From contig JBEDTR010000009.1 of the NCBI GenBank assembly GCA_040119125.1, positions 1 to 64,000 of the forward strand: a stretch of DNA of 64,000 bases, in the 5' to 3' direction. This DNA is from Pacificitalea sp040119125. Lineage in GTDB: Bacteria > Pseudomonadota > Alphaproteobacteria > Rhodobacterales > Rhodobacteraceae. Under the pieces are notes generated by a model. It did no database searches and was not told the origin of the DNA. It worked only from the letters and a program-made list of their open reading frames with translations. Made by a program: the position numbers and the translations under genes. Numbering within the stretch: position 1 is the stretch's first letter; every line of letters begins with the position of its first letter. Positions 35,567 to 43,414 of the stretch are shown here, piece by piece.

Positions 35567-36994
35567 ATGGAATTTCTAGAGCTTATCTTCGGCAAGATCG
35601 GCGACCTGACATGGGGATGGTCGCTCATTCCCATTCTGGTCATCTTCGGCGTGTTCATCACGATCACCACCGGCTTTGTGCAGTTTCAATTCTTCAGGCG
35701 CATGTTCCGCGTTCTGTCGAGCGACAATAACTCAGGCGATCCGAACGCGATTTCTGCGCGCGCGGCGCTTCTCGTGTCCGTTGGCGGGCGCGTTGGTGGT
35801 GGCAACATCGCAGGGGTTGCCGTGGCGATCACGCTCGGCGGGCCGGGTGCGGTGTTCTGGATGTGGGCCATTGCCCTCGTCGGGATGGCGACCAGCCTCG
35901 TCGAATGTTCGCTTGCGCAGCTTTTCAAACGCAAGGTTGGCGAGAGCGAGTATCGCGGTGGCCCCGCAGCGGCGATCCTGCATGGTCTGGGAAATGAATA
36001 TCGCTGGCTGGCTGTTGTCTATGCGATCTGTCTGATCGCGGCATTCGGGCTGGGCTTTAACGCGTTTCAGGGCAACACGGTCGCCGGTGCAGTGCAAGAC
36101 AGCCTTGGGATCGACCGGCTGTGGACCGGTCTGGTTCTGGCTGCGATCTCGGGTGTCATCATCTTTGGCGGCATCCACCGGATCGCAAAAGTGGCCGACG
36201 TGGTCGTGCCGATCATGGCGGTGGGCTACCTGTTGATGGCTGTGATCGTGATCTTGTTGAACATCACCAGCCTGCCGGGCGTGATCTACGACATCGTCAC
36301 CAATGCTTTCGGCATTCAGGAAGCGGTCGGCGGCGGCATGGGCGCGGCCATTGCGCAAGGTCTGCGCCGGGGCCTGTTCTCGAACGAGGCGGGTCTGGGG
36401 TCCGCCCCGAACGTGGCGGCAACCGCCGAGGTGCGCCACCCGATCAGCCAAGGCATCACGCAGTCTTTCTCGGTATTCATCGACACGATCATCATCTGCT
36501 CGTGCACGGCGTTCGTGATCCTGCTGGGCGATGTCTATGTTCCCGGCGCCGAGGGCATTGATGGCGTGGCGCTGACCCAGCAAAGCATGGTGTCGCATCT
36601 GGGCGCTTGGGTGCAGTATTTCCTGACCGGCGCGATCCTGCTCTTTTCCTTCTCCTCCATCGTCTACAATTACTATCTGGGCGAGAATGCGATGACGGTT
36701 CTGACCAAAAGCAAGATGGGGATCCTCGGGCTGCGTATCGCGATCATTGCCATCGTGTTTTTGGGCGCGACGGCTCCGGCGGCAACGGCGGTGTTCTTCT
36801 TTTCCGATCCGATGATGGGGATCTTGGCGCTGGTTAACCTGCTGGTCATCATGATGCTGTTCCCCGTGGCAATGCGCCTGTTGCGCGATTTCCGCCAGCA
36901 GCTGAAGGCCGGGGTCGAGCGTCCGGTGCTGGACCCGGCAAATTACGCCGATCTGGATATTGACCGCACGGCTTGGGAAACGCCGCGGGTCTGA
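35567..36994 (+). CDS. Alanine/glycine:cation symporter (AGCS family)
   Basis: A 475-residue membrane transporter with about 11 helices, importing alanine or glycine with sodium. The signature blocks VGGGNIAGVAVAITLGGPGA near residue 76 and LFSNEAGLGSAPNVAATAEV near residue 275 define AGCS proteins, and YNYYLGENAM occurs in the C-terminal half. The upstream 248 bp holds a hairpin AGGGCC/GGCCCT, palindromes at 35448-35464 and no other gene. A shared terminator-like hairpin lies between it and convergent proV. Confidence 0.93.
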   Translation: MEFLELIFGKIGDLTWGWSLIPILVIFGVFITITTGFVQFQFFRRMFRVLSSDNNSGDPNAISARAALLVSVGGRVGGGNIAGVAVAITLGGPGAVFWMWAIALVGMATSLVECSLAQLFKRKVGESEYRGGPAAAILHGLGNEYRWLAVVYAICLIAAFGLGFNAFQGNTVAGAVQDSLGIDRLWTGLVLAAISGVIIFGGIHRIAKVADVVVPIMAVGYLLMAVIVILLNITSLPGVIYDIVTNAFGIQEAVGGGMGAAIAQGLRRGLFSNEAGLGSAPNVAATAEVRHPISQGITQSFSVFIDTIIICSCTAFVILLGDVYVPGAEGIDGVALTQQSMVSHLGAWVQYFLTGAILLFSFSSIVYNYYLGENAMTVLTKSKMGILGLRIAIIAIVFLGATAPAATAVFFFSDPMMGILALVNLLVIMMLFPVAMRLLRDFRQQLKAGVERPVLDPANYADLDIDRTAWETPRV

Positions 36995-37004
36995 GGATCA
37001 AATG

Positions 37005-37037
37005 GCGTCAGGCCCTCCGACGACGGGGGCCTGACGC
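37005..37037. terminator. Bidirectional terminator between the symporter and proV
   Basis: A perfect 10-bp stem GCGTCAGGCC / GGCCTGACGC with a 13-base loop lies between two converging genes, 11 bases from the symporter stop and 3 bases from the proV stop. T tracts are poor, so termination efficiency is uncertain. Confidence 0.6.
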
Positions 37038-37040
37038 ATC

Positions 37041-38261
37041 TCAACACGCGGATGAGGCCGTAAGGCACATTTGTCTGGGGCAGTCTTTGCAATCCTTTGT
37101 GCAGCCCTCGGTGTCCTTTGCGCCGGCAGGAGCACTGCCCAGCATGTCATCCATGCAGGCGATCAGAACGCTGCGGTCGATCCAGCCCAGAACGTCGCCA
37201 GACGCGTCGACCACATGAAAACAGAGGTCGCCGTCGCTGTTTATTCTGCTGACGAGGTCGGACAGCGGCGTCCGGGCCGGGATTGTAATGGCGCGAGCGA
37301 CCGGATGAGGGCCGCGCCGCGCGATGTCGGAGGCTTGCACATAGCCTGCCTTGGCCTCCTGCGTGGCGAAACTCGCGACGCCTGCCGTGGCGGGCGTGAA
37401 CAGGATTTCGCGCGGTGTCCCGACCTGCACAATCCGGCCATCCGTCATCACGGCGATGCGGTCAGCGATCCGGATCGCTTCTGCGAAGTCATGTGTGATG
37501 AACACGGCGGTCTTGCGATATTCAGCCACCAGGGCGACGAACTCATCCTGAAGCGAACGGCGGATAAGAGGATCTAGCGCGCTAAAGGGTTCATCCAGCA
37601 GCAGGATTTCCGGATCGGTCGCCAAGGTCCGGGCCAAACCGACACGCTGCTGCATACCGCCTGACAATTCGCTGGGATACCGGTCGATCCAAGGCAAAAG
37701 CTCCACCCGCTCAAGCCACTTGCGCGCCGTGGCTTCCGCATCGCGCCGCGGCACACCGCGGACTTCCAGCCCGAAGACGACGTTTTCCAGCACAGTGCGG
37801 TGCGGAAACAGGCTGGTGCTTTGAAAGACCATCCCGACCTGAGTTGCGCGCAGCGCTTGCAGCGCGCGCGTCCGCAGCGTGCTGATGTCGCGCCCCTGAA
37901 CCACGACCTGACCGGTTGTGGGGGTCAACAGGCCGTTGAGGTGCCGCACGAGGGTAGACTTGCCGCTTCCCGATTGCCCGACAATGGCGAGGGTCTCGTT
38001 CTGGCGCACCTCAAGGTCGACGCCCGCAAGCGCCGCGAACACACCATGCGCCTTCTGAACGCTGGCGCGGTCCGCATCGTCCTGCGCCTTGGCCACTGAC
38101 CGGGCCGCAGCACGCATCTTGTTGGGTGAGCCGTAAAGCTTCCAGACGTTTTTCAACTCCAGCGCCGGGGAAGTAGGCGGGCGGGTGCTTGGACCGCCGG
38201 GAACCGAACGAAGCACGATGGCCTCGTTTGGTCCGACACTATTCGAGGCCGCAACCGTCAT
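37041..38261 (-). CDS. proV: Glycine betaine/proline-type ABC transporter ATPase with Cys-rich tail
   Basis: ATPase of a quaternary-amine ABC importer. It has Walker A GQSGSGKST (95-103), Q-loop VFQSTSLFPHRT, signature LSGGMQQR, Walker B ILLLDEPFSALD, and a C-terminal CBS-type region (DGDLCFHVVDASGDVLGWIDR). Length 406 matches ProV. The last 22 residues hold five cysteines at 387, 391, 394, 399 and 406 (CTKDCKDCPRQMC...AC), unusual for ProV and possibly metal or iron-sulfur binding or redox sensing. ATGA overlap with proX. Third gene of proW-proX-proV. Confidence 0.92.
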   Translation of the reverse strand: MTVAASNSVGPNEAIVLRSVPGGPSTRPPTSPALELKNVWKLYGSPNKMRAAARSVAKAQDDADRASVQKAHGVFAALAGVDLEVRQNETLAIVGQSGSGKSTLVRHLNGLLTPTTGQVVVQGRDISTLRTRALQALRATQVGMVFQSTSLFPHRTVLENVVFGLEVRGVPRRDAEATARKWLERVELLPWIDRYPSELSGGMQQRVGLARTLATDPEILLLDEPFSALDPLIRRSLQDEFVALVAEYRKTAVFITHDFAEAIRIADRIAVMTDGRIVQVGTPREILFTPATAGVASFATQEAKAGYVQASDIARRGPHPVARAITIPARTPLSDLVSRINSDGDLCFHVVDASGDVLGWIDRSVLIACMDDMLGSAPAGAKDTEGCTKDCKDCPRQMCLTASSAC

Positions 38262-39289
38262 TGCGTCGGCCCTGCAGCTTTTGCCTCAGCAAGCCAGCCG
38301 CTGACGGTGTCGGCGTTCTTTTCCATCCATTCCTGCGCATGCGCGCGGATGGCATCGTCGCTCTTCTCGCCGTTGTAGATGCTGTAATTTTCGGCCACCA
38401 CATCCTCGACGGGGATGCGGACCAGTTCGAGCCACTTCGCAGCCACCGGGTTTTCCTCGGCGAACGTCTTGTTGGCGACGACCCCGATCGTATTGATCGT
38501 GTGGCCGATATTGCGGCCATCTTCGAGGGTGGTCAGCGCGGGATCAGTGGGTTCGGGCAGGCTGGTATATGGCACAGTCAGCTGCACGACATCCTCGCCG
38601 GGCACCAGCACCTGACCGACCCAAAGCGGGTTGTAGGTATAGTAGACAACCGGGTCTCCCGACCTGTGCCGGGCGATGATCTCAGATGCGATGACGGCCA
38701 TGTCGCCCTGCACATGGTCAACCGTGTCTCTGAGGGCGTATTCATCAAGGTGGTGTTCAATCGCGCGTTCGCATCCCCAGCCCGGAGGGCAGCCGAACAG
38801 CTGAGCCTTGCCGCTGCCATCGTTCGAGAAAAGCGCGGCGATCTCAGGCTCCTGCAACTGATCGAAGGTGGAAATCCCGTGCTCTTCCGCAGTGACGCGA
38901 TCCACAAAATAGCCTTGCGTGGCGCCCTCAATCAACGTGCCGAGCCGGACCATGCTTTCGTCGCCGCCCGCCCGATCATAGAAGGCGTTTTGCAGAGGCT
39001 TCCATGCGCTGGCGATAAGGTCCACATCCCCCGTCGCGGCGGCGAGATACATCGCCGGGATTTGTAGCGGCAGCAGTTCTTCGACCTCGTAGCCGAGCGC
39101 GGTAAGGCCAAGGCCCACGATCGTGGTCTGAAAAATCGTCTCCGCCGTGGAGTCGTAGGCAAGCTCGACGCTGACGCCTTCGCCGGGCAGGGTCTGGGCG
39201 AGGCTCGGCGCAGATGTGAGAGCGGCGGCAATCCCCACAGCAACCGGAATAAGGCGCGACGCGGACAAGCGGAATTCAGGGTGAGACAT
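38258..39289 (-). CDS. proX: Glycine betaine/proline-type substrate-binding protein
   Basis: Periplasmic receptor of the importer, 343 residues with a Sec signal peptide (cleavage near LAQT, residue 33). CPPGWGCERAIEHHLDEYAL and YYTYNPLWVGQVLVPGEDV align with the substrate-box regions of E. coli ProX, whose aromatic residues hold the quaternary ammonium group; the Trp of PGWGC and of NPLW are present, while E. coli TWTP is TYNP here. It overlaps proW by 14 bp upstream and proV by 4 bp. Glycine betaine, proline betaine, choline or TMAO are all possible ligands. Confidence 0.9.
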   Translation of the reverse strand: MSHPEFRLSASRLIPVAVGIAAALTSAPSLAQTLPGEGVSVELAYDSTAETIFQTTIVGLGLTALGYEVEELLPLQIPAMYLAAATGDVDLIASAWKPLQNAFYDRAGGDESMVRLGTLIEGATQGYFVDRVTAEEHGISTFDQLQEPEIAALFSNDGSGKAQLFGCPPGWGCERAIEHHLDEYALRDTVDHVQGDMAVIASEIIARHRSGDPVVYYTYNPLWVGQVLVPGEDVVQLTVPYTSLPEPTDPALTTLEDGRNIGHTINTIGVVANKTFAEENPVAAKWLELVRIPVEDVVAENYSIYNGEKSDDAIRAHAQEWMEKNADTVSGWLAEAKAAGPTQ

Positions 39290-40274
39290 TGGAAGTTTCT
39301 CCGTTGGTCAAAGCTTGAGGGGAACGTTGGGGGGCGTTCGGGCGGGCAGCATCTGTGCTGCCGGGCCGAATGAGGGAAATGAGTGTGACGAACAATGCGG
39401 TCGGGCTTTTCGCCCAGTCTGGACCGGGGGCGGCACGCCGGTCGGTGCGGATCAGCGCGCTGAAAATGATGGCAAGGGCGACGATGCCGATCCCGCCGAC
39501 CGTGGCGAGCCCCATATCGAGCCGACCGATCCCGCGAAGAACAAGCCGCCCCAGACCGCCGACCCCGATCATCGAGGCGTAGGTAACCATCGCGAGCGCC
39601 ATCATGATCGTCTGATTGATGCCCGCCAGAATGGAGGGCATTGCTTGCGGCACTTCGACTTTGAACAGGACCTGCCGGGTCGATGCGCCAAGCGCGGTTG
39701 CGGCCTCGACCATCGTGGGCGGGACGCTGCGAATGCCGAGCGTGGTCAGCCGTATGGTCGGGGGCACCGCGAAGACAAATGTGACGAGGACGCCGGGCAG
39801 ATCCCCGATCCCGACCAGCAGCACGATGGGCACCAGATAGACGAAGGCCGGAAGCGTCTGCATCAGATCGAGGATTGGGCGGATCGCGTTGTCAAATCGC
39901 ACGGACCTTGCAGCCAAAAGGCCAAGCGGCAGTCCGACGGCAAGGCAGAGCGACACCGCAACGAGGATCAGCGAGAGCGTCTCCATCATCTCCGACCAGA
40001 TGCCGATCACCCCGACAAACGTGGCCAGCGCCACGAGGAAAACCGCGCTGACCACGCCATTCAGTTGCCATGTCGCGAAAAACAACGCCGCAAGAACGAG
40101 GGGAGGCGGGAGCCCGACCAGCAAGTTGGAAACCGCTTCGATGAAGACGGTCAGGGGCTCTCGGGCCACTTGGAAATAGGGTCGCCAGTGCAGCGAAAAC
40201 CAAAGGAAGCTTTCGTTGACGCCCTCCTCTAGCGGAATCGCGACGCCGGCAAACCAATCTGAAGAATTTGCCAT
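39276..40274 (-). CDS. proW: Glycine betaine/proline-type ABC permease
   Basis: Inner-membrane permease, 332 residues. A central transmembrane bundle carries the ATPase-coupling EAA loop EAATALGASTRQVLFKVEVPQA, and GVGGLGRLVLRGI closes the domain. The N-terminal 40 residues (SLHWRPYFQVAREPLTVFIEA) are ProW-like; the C-terminal 55 residues are polar and low complexity. AAGGACTAGGA precedes the ATG. It is the first of three coupled genes; an inverted repeat in the 267-bp A/T-rich region upstream is a candidate operator. Confidence 0.92.
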   Translation of the reverse strand: MANSSDWFAGVAIPLEEGVNESFLWFSLHWRPYFQVAREPLTVFIEAVSNLLVGLPPPLVLAALFFATWQLNGVVSAVFLVALATFVGVIGIWSEMMETLSLILVAVSLCLAVGLPLGLLAARSVRFDNAIRPILDLMQTLPAFVYLVPIVLLVGIGDLPGVLVTFVFAVPPTIRLTTLGIRSVPPTMVEAATALGASTRQVLFKVEVPQAMPSILAGINQTIMMALAMVTYASMIGVGGLGRLVLRGIGRLDMGLATVGGIGIVALAIIFSALIRTDRRAAPGPDWAKSPTALFVTLISLIRPGSTDAARPNAPQRSPQALTNGETSNVSP

Positions 40275-40541
40275 TCCTAGTCCTTTGAGGTTTTTGCGAT
40301 GTCTTTAGTGGTGTGGGGGCTTGTAGGGCGGGATTGCGCCTTAAAAATTGCGCGCCCCGCCATGCAATGAAATGCGATTCGCTCACTCCTCCCCTTTTGG
40401 ATTGGAAATCTCTCTGGGAATTGCGAGATAAATATTCGGGTCATTTTTCTTCCCCGCAAAGATATTCTGTTAAAGACAAGCTGATTGGTTCAATTGCAAA
40501 TTCAGCAATTGATTTCAGTGAAGTGCCAGATTGGAAAAATT
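40275..40541. promoter_or_regulatory. A/T-rich intergenic region upstream of proW with inverted repeat
   Basis: This stretch is visibly richer in A/T than neighbouring genes and has no credible gene. At 40490-40512 a perfect 8-base inverted repeat TCAATTGC-N7-GCAATTGA occurs. It lies about 215 bp before proW and could be an operator for the TetR regulator or mark the promoter for proWXV. No clear -35/-10 pair could be fixed. Confidence 0.42.
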
Positions 40542-41369
40542 TCAGCTGGCTTTGCTGCGCGACGCCTGAACGGTGACGCTTTCGTCTCGATAAGCCTCCC
40601 AGATCTGTTCGAGATAGGCCATCGTCCTGGGGTCTAGGTCGGTCTGCGGTTCGGGGTCTTTGTCCCAGTAGCCATATTTATCAGCGCCGGAGATAGGCAT
40701 TGCCGAACGACGGCTCATCGTGGATTCCACATGGGCGGGCATATAGAAGAACGCGATGCCGATGCGGCGATCATCGGAATGATTTGGCAAGGAATCATGC
40801 GCCGTGCGTTCGTGGTGCATGGAAAATTGGCCCGGCTGCAAAGGCATTTCCACAGCTTTGCTGTTATCGATGCCCCTTAAAGACTGACCACGCGCCAGAA
40901 GATTATCGGCATCGTAGGTTTCTTCGTGGACAAGGTCAGGGCCTCGGTGGCTTCCGGGTAGAACCCGCAGGCAACCGCTTTCCCGCGTTGCGGGCGAAAG
41001 GGCCAGCCAAACGGTGACTTCTTCGTTCGGGCTTAACCCGTAATATGCGGAATCTTGATGCCATGACACAAAGCGTTTATCTTGCGCGTTCTTGGCAAAT
41101 GCGGACGATCCAAAAAGCAGGACGTCTGGGCCAATAAGGGATTGAACCGCCGCGACGATGGCCGGATGGCGCGCCAATTCACACATCCACGGATAAGCGA
41201 GGTGCGCTTTGATCTTTAGACGTTTATTGACCTCCTCGCCGGTGTCTTTTTCGTATTGCTCGATACGGGCGCGGTAATCTGCAGCCTCCTGCGCAGACAG
41301 CGCCGTCATGGGAGAGAGGTAACCGTTGGTTTGGAAGAATTTGACTTGTTCATCGGTGAGAGTCGTCAT
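40542..41369 (-). CDS. Phytanoyl-CoA dioxygenase family Fe(II)/2-oxoglutarate oxygenase
   Basis: A 275-residue non-haem iron oxygenase that couples 2-oxoglutarate decarboxylation to hydroxylation of a substrate. The metal triad is H104-x-D106 in SWHQDSAYYG and His191 in RTAHDSLPN; Arg201/202 in DDRRIGIAF likely binds 2-oxoglutarate. CLRVLPGSHRG is also family typical. AAGGAGG lies upstream of the ATG. Placed between a divergent TetR gene and an amine-type importer, it probably oxidises the imported solute; ectoine hydroxylase-like or carnitine/betaine-type chemistry are both conceivable. Base composition seems lower in G/C than surrounding genes. Confidence 0.85.
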   Translation of the reverse strand: MTTLTDEQVKFFQTNGYLSPMTALSAQEAADYRARIEQYEKDTGEEVNKRLKIKAHLAYPWMCELARHPAIVAAVQSLIGPDVLLFGSSAFAKNAQDKRFVSWHQDSAYYGLSPNEEVTVWLALSPATRESGCLRVLPGSHRGPDLVHEETYDADNLLARGQSLRGIDNSKAVEMPLQPGQFSMHHERTAHDSLPNHSDDRRIGIAFFYMPAHVESTMSRRSAMPISGADKYGYWDKDPEPQTDLDPRTMAYLEQIWEAYRDESVTVQASRSKAS

Positions 41370-41420
41370 CGAGAGCCTCCTTGTTCGGATCTCTCTCGTT
41401 TTCTCACACCACTCTCAATT

Positions 41421-41439
41421 ACGATACACTACGTTCCGT
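41421..41439. promoter_or_regulatory. Partial palindrome between the dioxygenase and TetR genes
   Basis: ACG-N2-AC-N5-GT-N2-CGT is a dyad centred in the divergent promoter region, a typical location for a TetR operator. Only ten of 19 positions are symmetric, so it is tentative. Confidence 0.32.
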
Positions 41440-41486
41440 ATCTGTTATCTGACTCCTGCGTATTCTTGGGTTTGGCTAAAATTTAG

Positions 41487-42164
41487 GTGTTTCCAAATGG
41501 GAAAGTTGATCAATTGAGCGATGCAGTTCCGACGCGGGGCCATGTTGATGGGCACGAACCGCCCGCCGAGGGTGCCGCCGAGCCCAAACGTGTTGGCCGT
41601 CCAAGGCAGGAGGCGACGAAGCTTCGCATCCTCAAGGCGGCGAACGCCATTCTTGAGGAGACCGGTATCGCCGGCTTTACGATCGAGGCGGTCGCCGCCC
41701 GCGCCGGTGCCGGACGAACGACGATTTATCGCTGGTGGTCCTCCAAGGGCGCGCTTGCGGTTGCGGGGTTCCTTGCGGAAACCGCGCCGAAGATCCCCTA
41801 TGTGCCGACCGGCTCCGCGCGCGAACAGATCACTTTGCAGCTTCAGCGCGTCGCGGAGGTGTATTCCGGCGCGACAGGGCGGGTTCTTGCCGCCCTCATC
41901 GCAGAGGGCCAGCGCGACCCAAATACGATGGACGCGTTTCTGGAAGGCTTCGCACGCCCCCGCCGTGAGGAAGGGAAGCAGATCTTGCTGGCAGGCATCG
42001 AGCGTGGCGAGTTGCGCGCGGATGTGGATATCGAGGTCGTGCTGGATGCGCTTTATGCGCCCATCTACTACCGTATCCTTGTGCCACTGAACCCGCTGAC
42101 CGCCGATACGGGTGCGCAGATTGCGCGTCAGGTCTTCGCAGGGCTGACACCTGAGCAGGACTGA
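41487..42164 (+). CDS. TetR-family transcriptional regulator
   Basis: A TetR regulator of up to 225 residues. The helix-turn-helix region KLRILKAANAILEETGIAGFTIEAVAARAGAGRTTIYRWW is preceded by KRVGRPRQE, a basic stretch common in this subgroup (described by position 30-80). The remainder is the helical ligand domain. GTG 41487 has no ribosome binding site; TTG 41514 behind GGGAAAG is an alternative start, both leaving the DNA-binding domain complete. It is divergent from the dioxygenase gene and probably represses it and the proWXV transporter. Confidence 0.85.
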   Translation: MFPNGKVDQLSDAVPTRGHVDGHEPPAEGAAEPKRVGRPRQEATKLRILKAANAILEETGIAGFTIEAVAARAGAGRTTIYRWWSSKGALAVAGFLAETAPKIPYVPTGSAREQITLQLQRVAEVYSGATGRVLAALIAEGQRDPNTMDAFLEGFARPRREEGKQILLAGIERGELRADVDIEVVLDALYAPIYYRILVPLNPLTADTGAQIARQVFAGLTPEQD

Positions 42165-42256
42165 CCCGAGGACGGGCGCCCGCGACCTTGAACCGGGATA
42201 TTCTGCCCCATATCTGCTGAATGTTACCCGCCGTTAAACATTCCGAGGGATCATCT

Positions 42257-42697
42257 GTGAGCCACGTCAATCTCGTCAAGCTATGTGTCGGCGCGGAGAC
42301 CATCGATGATCTGGCTGCCTGGCAGGGTCAGCGCGCCGCGCAGGCGCGCAAGTCTGGGGGCGAGGCGCTGCCCCGTCACGTCACGCGCATGTGGCCCAAG
42401 CAGGAGCAGGCCCTGCTGGCCGGTGGTTCGCTCTATTGGGTGATCCGGGGCGTGATCCTGTGCCGACAGACCATCCTGCGGCTGGATGAGGTGACGGGAC
42501 AGGACGGCATTCGCCGCTGTGGCATTGTGCTTGATCCTGTCATCCACCGGACCGAGGCCACGACGCGGCGACCGTTTCAGGGCTGGCGCTATCTGAAGCC
42601 TGACGACGCGCCGCGCGATCTGCCCGCAGGCCGCGCGCAGGAAGAAGCACTGCCGCCCGGATTGTCGGCGGCGCTTGCGGAGATCGGCGTGCGGTGA
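42257..42697 (+). CDS. DUF1489 family protein
   Basis: A 146-residue protein of the alphaproteobacterial DUF1489 family. Typical pieces are VNLVKLCVGAETIDDL, THMW-like VTRMWPKQEQALLAGGSLYWVIRG, RRCGIVLDPVIHRTE and RPFQGWRYL. No signal or membrane helix is visible and no function is known. GAGGGA lies seven bases upstream of GTG 42257, which is chosen over earlier in-frame codons. It converges with hisG. Confidence 0.85.
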   Translation: MSHVNLVKLCVGAETIDDLAAWQGQRAAQARKSGGEALPRHVTRMWPKQEQALLAGGSLYWVIRGVILCRQTILRLDEVTGQDGIRRCGIVLDPVIHRTEATTRRPFQGWRYLKPDDAPRDLPAGRAQEEALPPGLSAALAEIGVR

Positions 42698-42721
42698 ACT
42701 TCGGCGCGACAGTGGCCGGGT

Positions 42722-43414
42722 TCAATCGCCCAGCCGACGCTCCAGTTCGCGCAGGATCTGCTTGGCGCCATCGGACCAGTCCGCGGCATGGGATTTAAAC
42801 AGCGTGGCCTGACTGCGCAGGATCAGCCCATCGTCCAGCACCCGCAGGTGATTGGCGCGCAGGGTTTCCCCCGAGGAGGTGATATCGGCGATGGCTTCGG
42901 CAGTCTCGTTCTTGACCGTGCCTTCGGTCGCGCCCTGACTATCGACCAGCTGATAATCCGCCACGCCGTAGTCGCGCAGGAAATTCCGCACCAGCCGGTG
43001 ATATTTCGTGGCGATCCGCAGGCGGTGGCCATGTTCCGCCCGAAACGCCGAGGCCGCAGCATCCAGATCATCGAGGATGCGCACATCGGCCCAGCAATTC
43101 GGCACGGCAATCACCAGATCGGCAAAGCCAAAGCCCATCTCGGAAATCTCGGCCACGCGGCTGCGCCAGTCGCCGATCTTTTCGCGAACCAGATCCGTGC
43201 CGGTGACACCCAGATGGATGCGCCCGGCGGTCAATTCGCGCGGAATTTCCCCAGCCGACAGCAGCACCAGTTCGACACCATCGATCCCTTCGACCGAAGC
43301 CGCATATTCGCGATCACCACCGGTGCGCGACAGGGTCATGCCGCGGGCACCGAACCAGTCGAATGTCTTTTCCATCAGCCGCCCCTTGGACGGCACGCCG
43401 AGCTTGAGGGTCAT
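42722..43414 (-). CDS. hisG: ATP phosphoribosyltransferase, short form catalytic subunit
   Basis: HisG joins ATP and PRPP in the first step of histidine biosynthesis. At 230 residues it is the short form lacking the C-terminal regulatory domain, so it needs HisZ. KLGVPSKGRLMEKTFDWF, GVTGTDLVREK and the PRPP loop RIATKYHRLVRNF fit, as does VDSQGATEGTVKNETAEAIADIT. The start overlaps the hisZ stop by four bases (ATGA), ensuring equal expression. Third gene of hisS-hisZ-hisG. Confidence 0.95.
   Translation of the reverse strand: MTLKLGVPSKGRLMEKTFDWFGARGMTLSRTGGDREYAASVEGIDGVELVLLSAGEIPRELTAGRIHLGVTGTDLVREKIGDWRSRVAEISEMGFGFADLVIAVPNCWADVRILDDLDAAASAFRAEHGHRLRIATKYHRLVRNFLRDYGVADYQLVDSQGATEGTVKNETAEAIADITSSGETLRANHLRVLDDGLILRSQATLFKSHAADWSDGAKQILRELERRLGD

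Noticed and set aside
40313..40576. 87-codon plus-strand open frame in the A/T-rich gap
   Set aside because: No ribosome binding site, runs into the antisense of the oxygenase gene, and no family resemblance.
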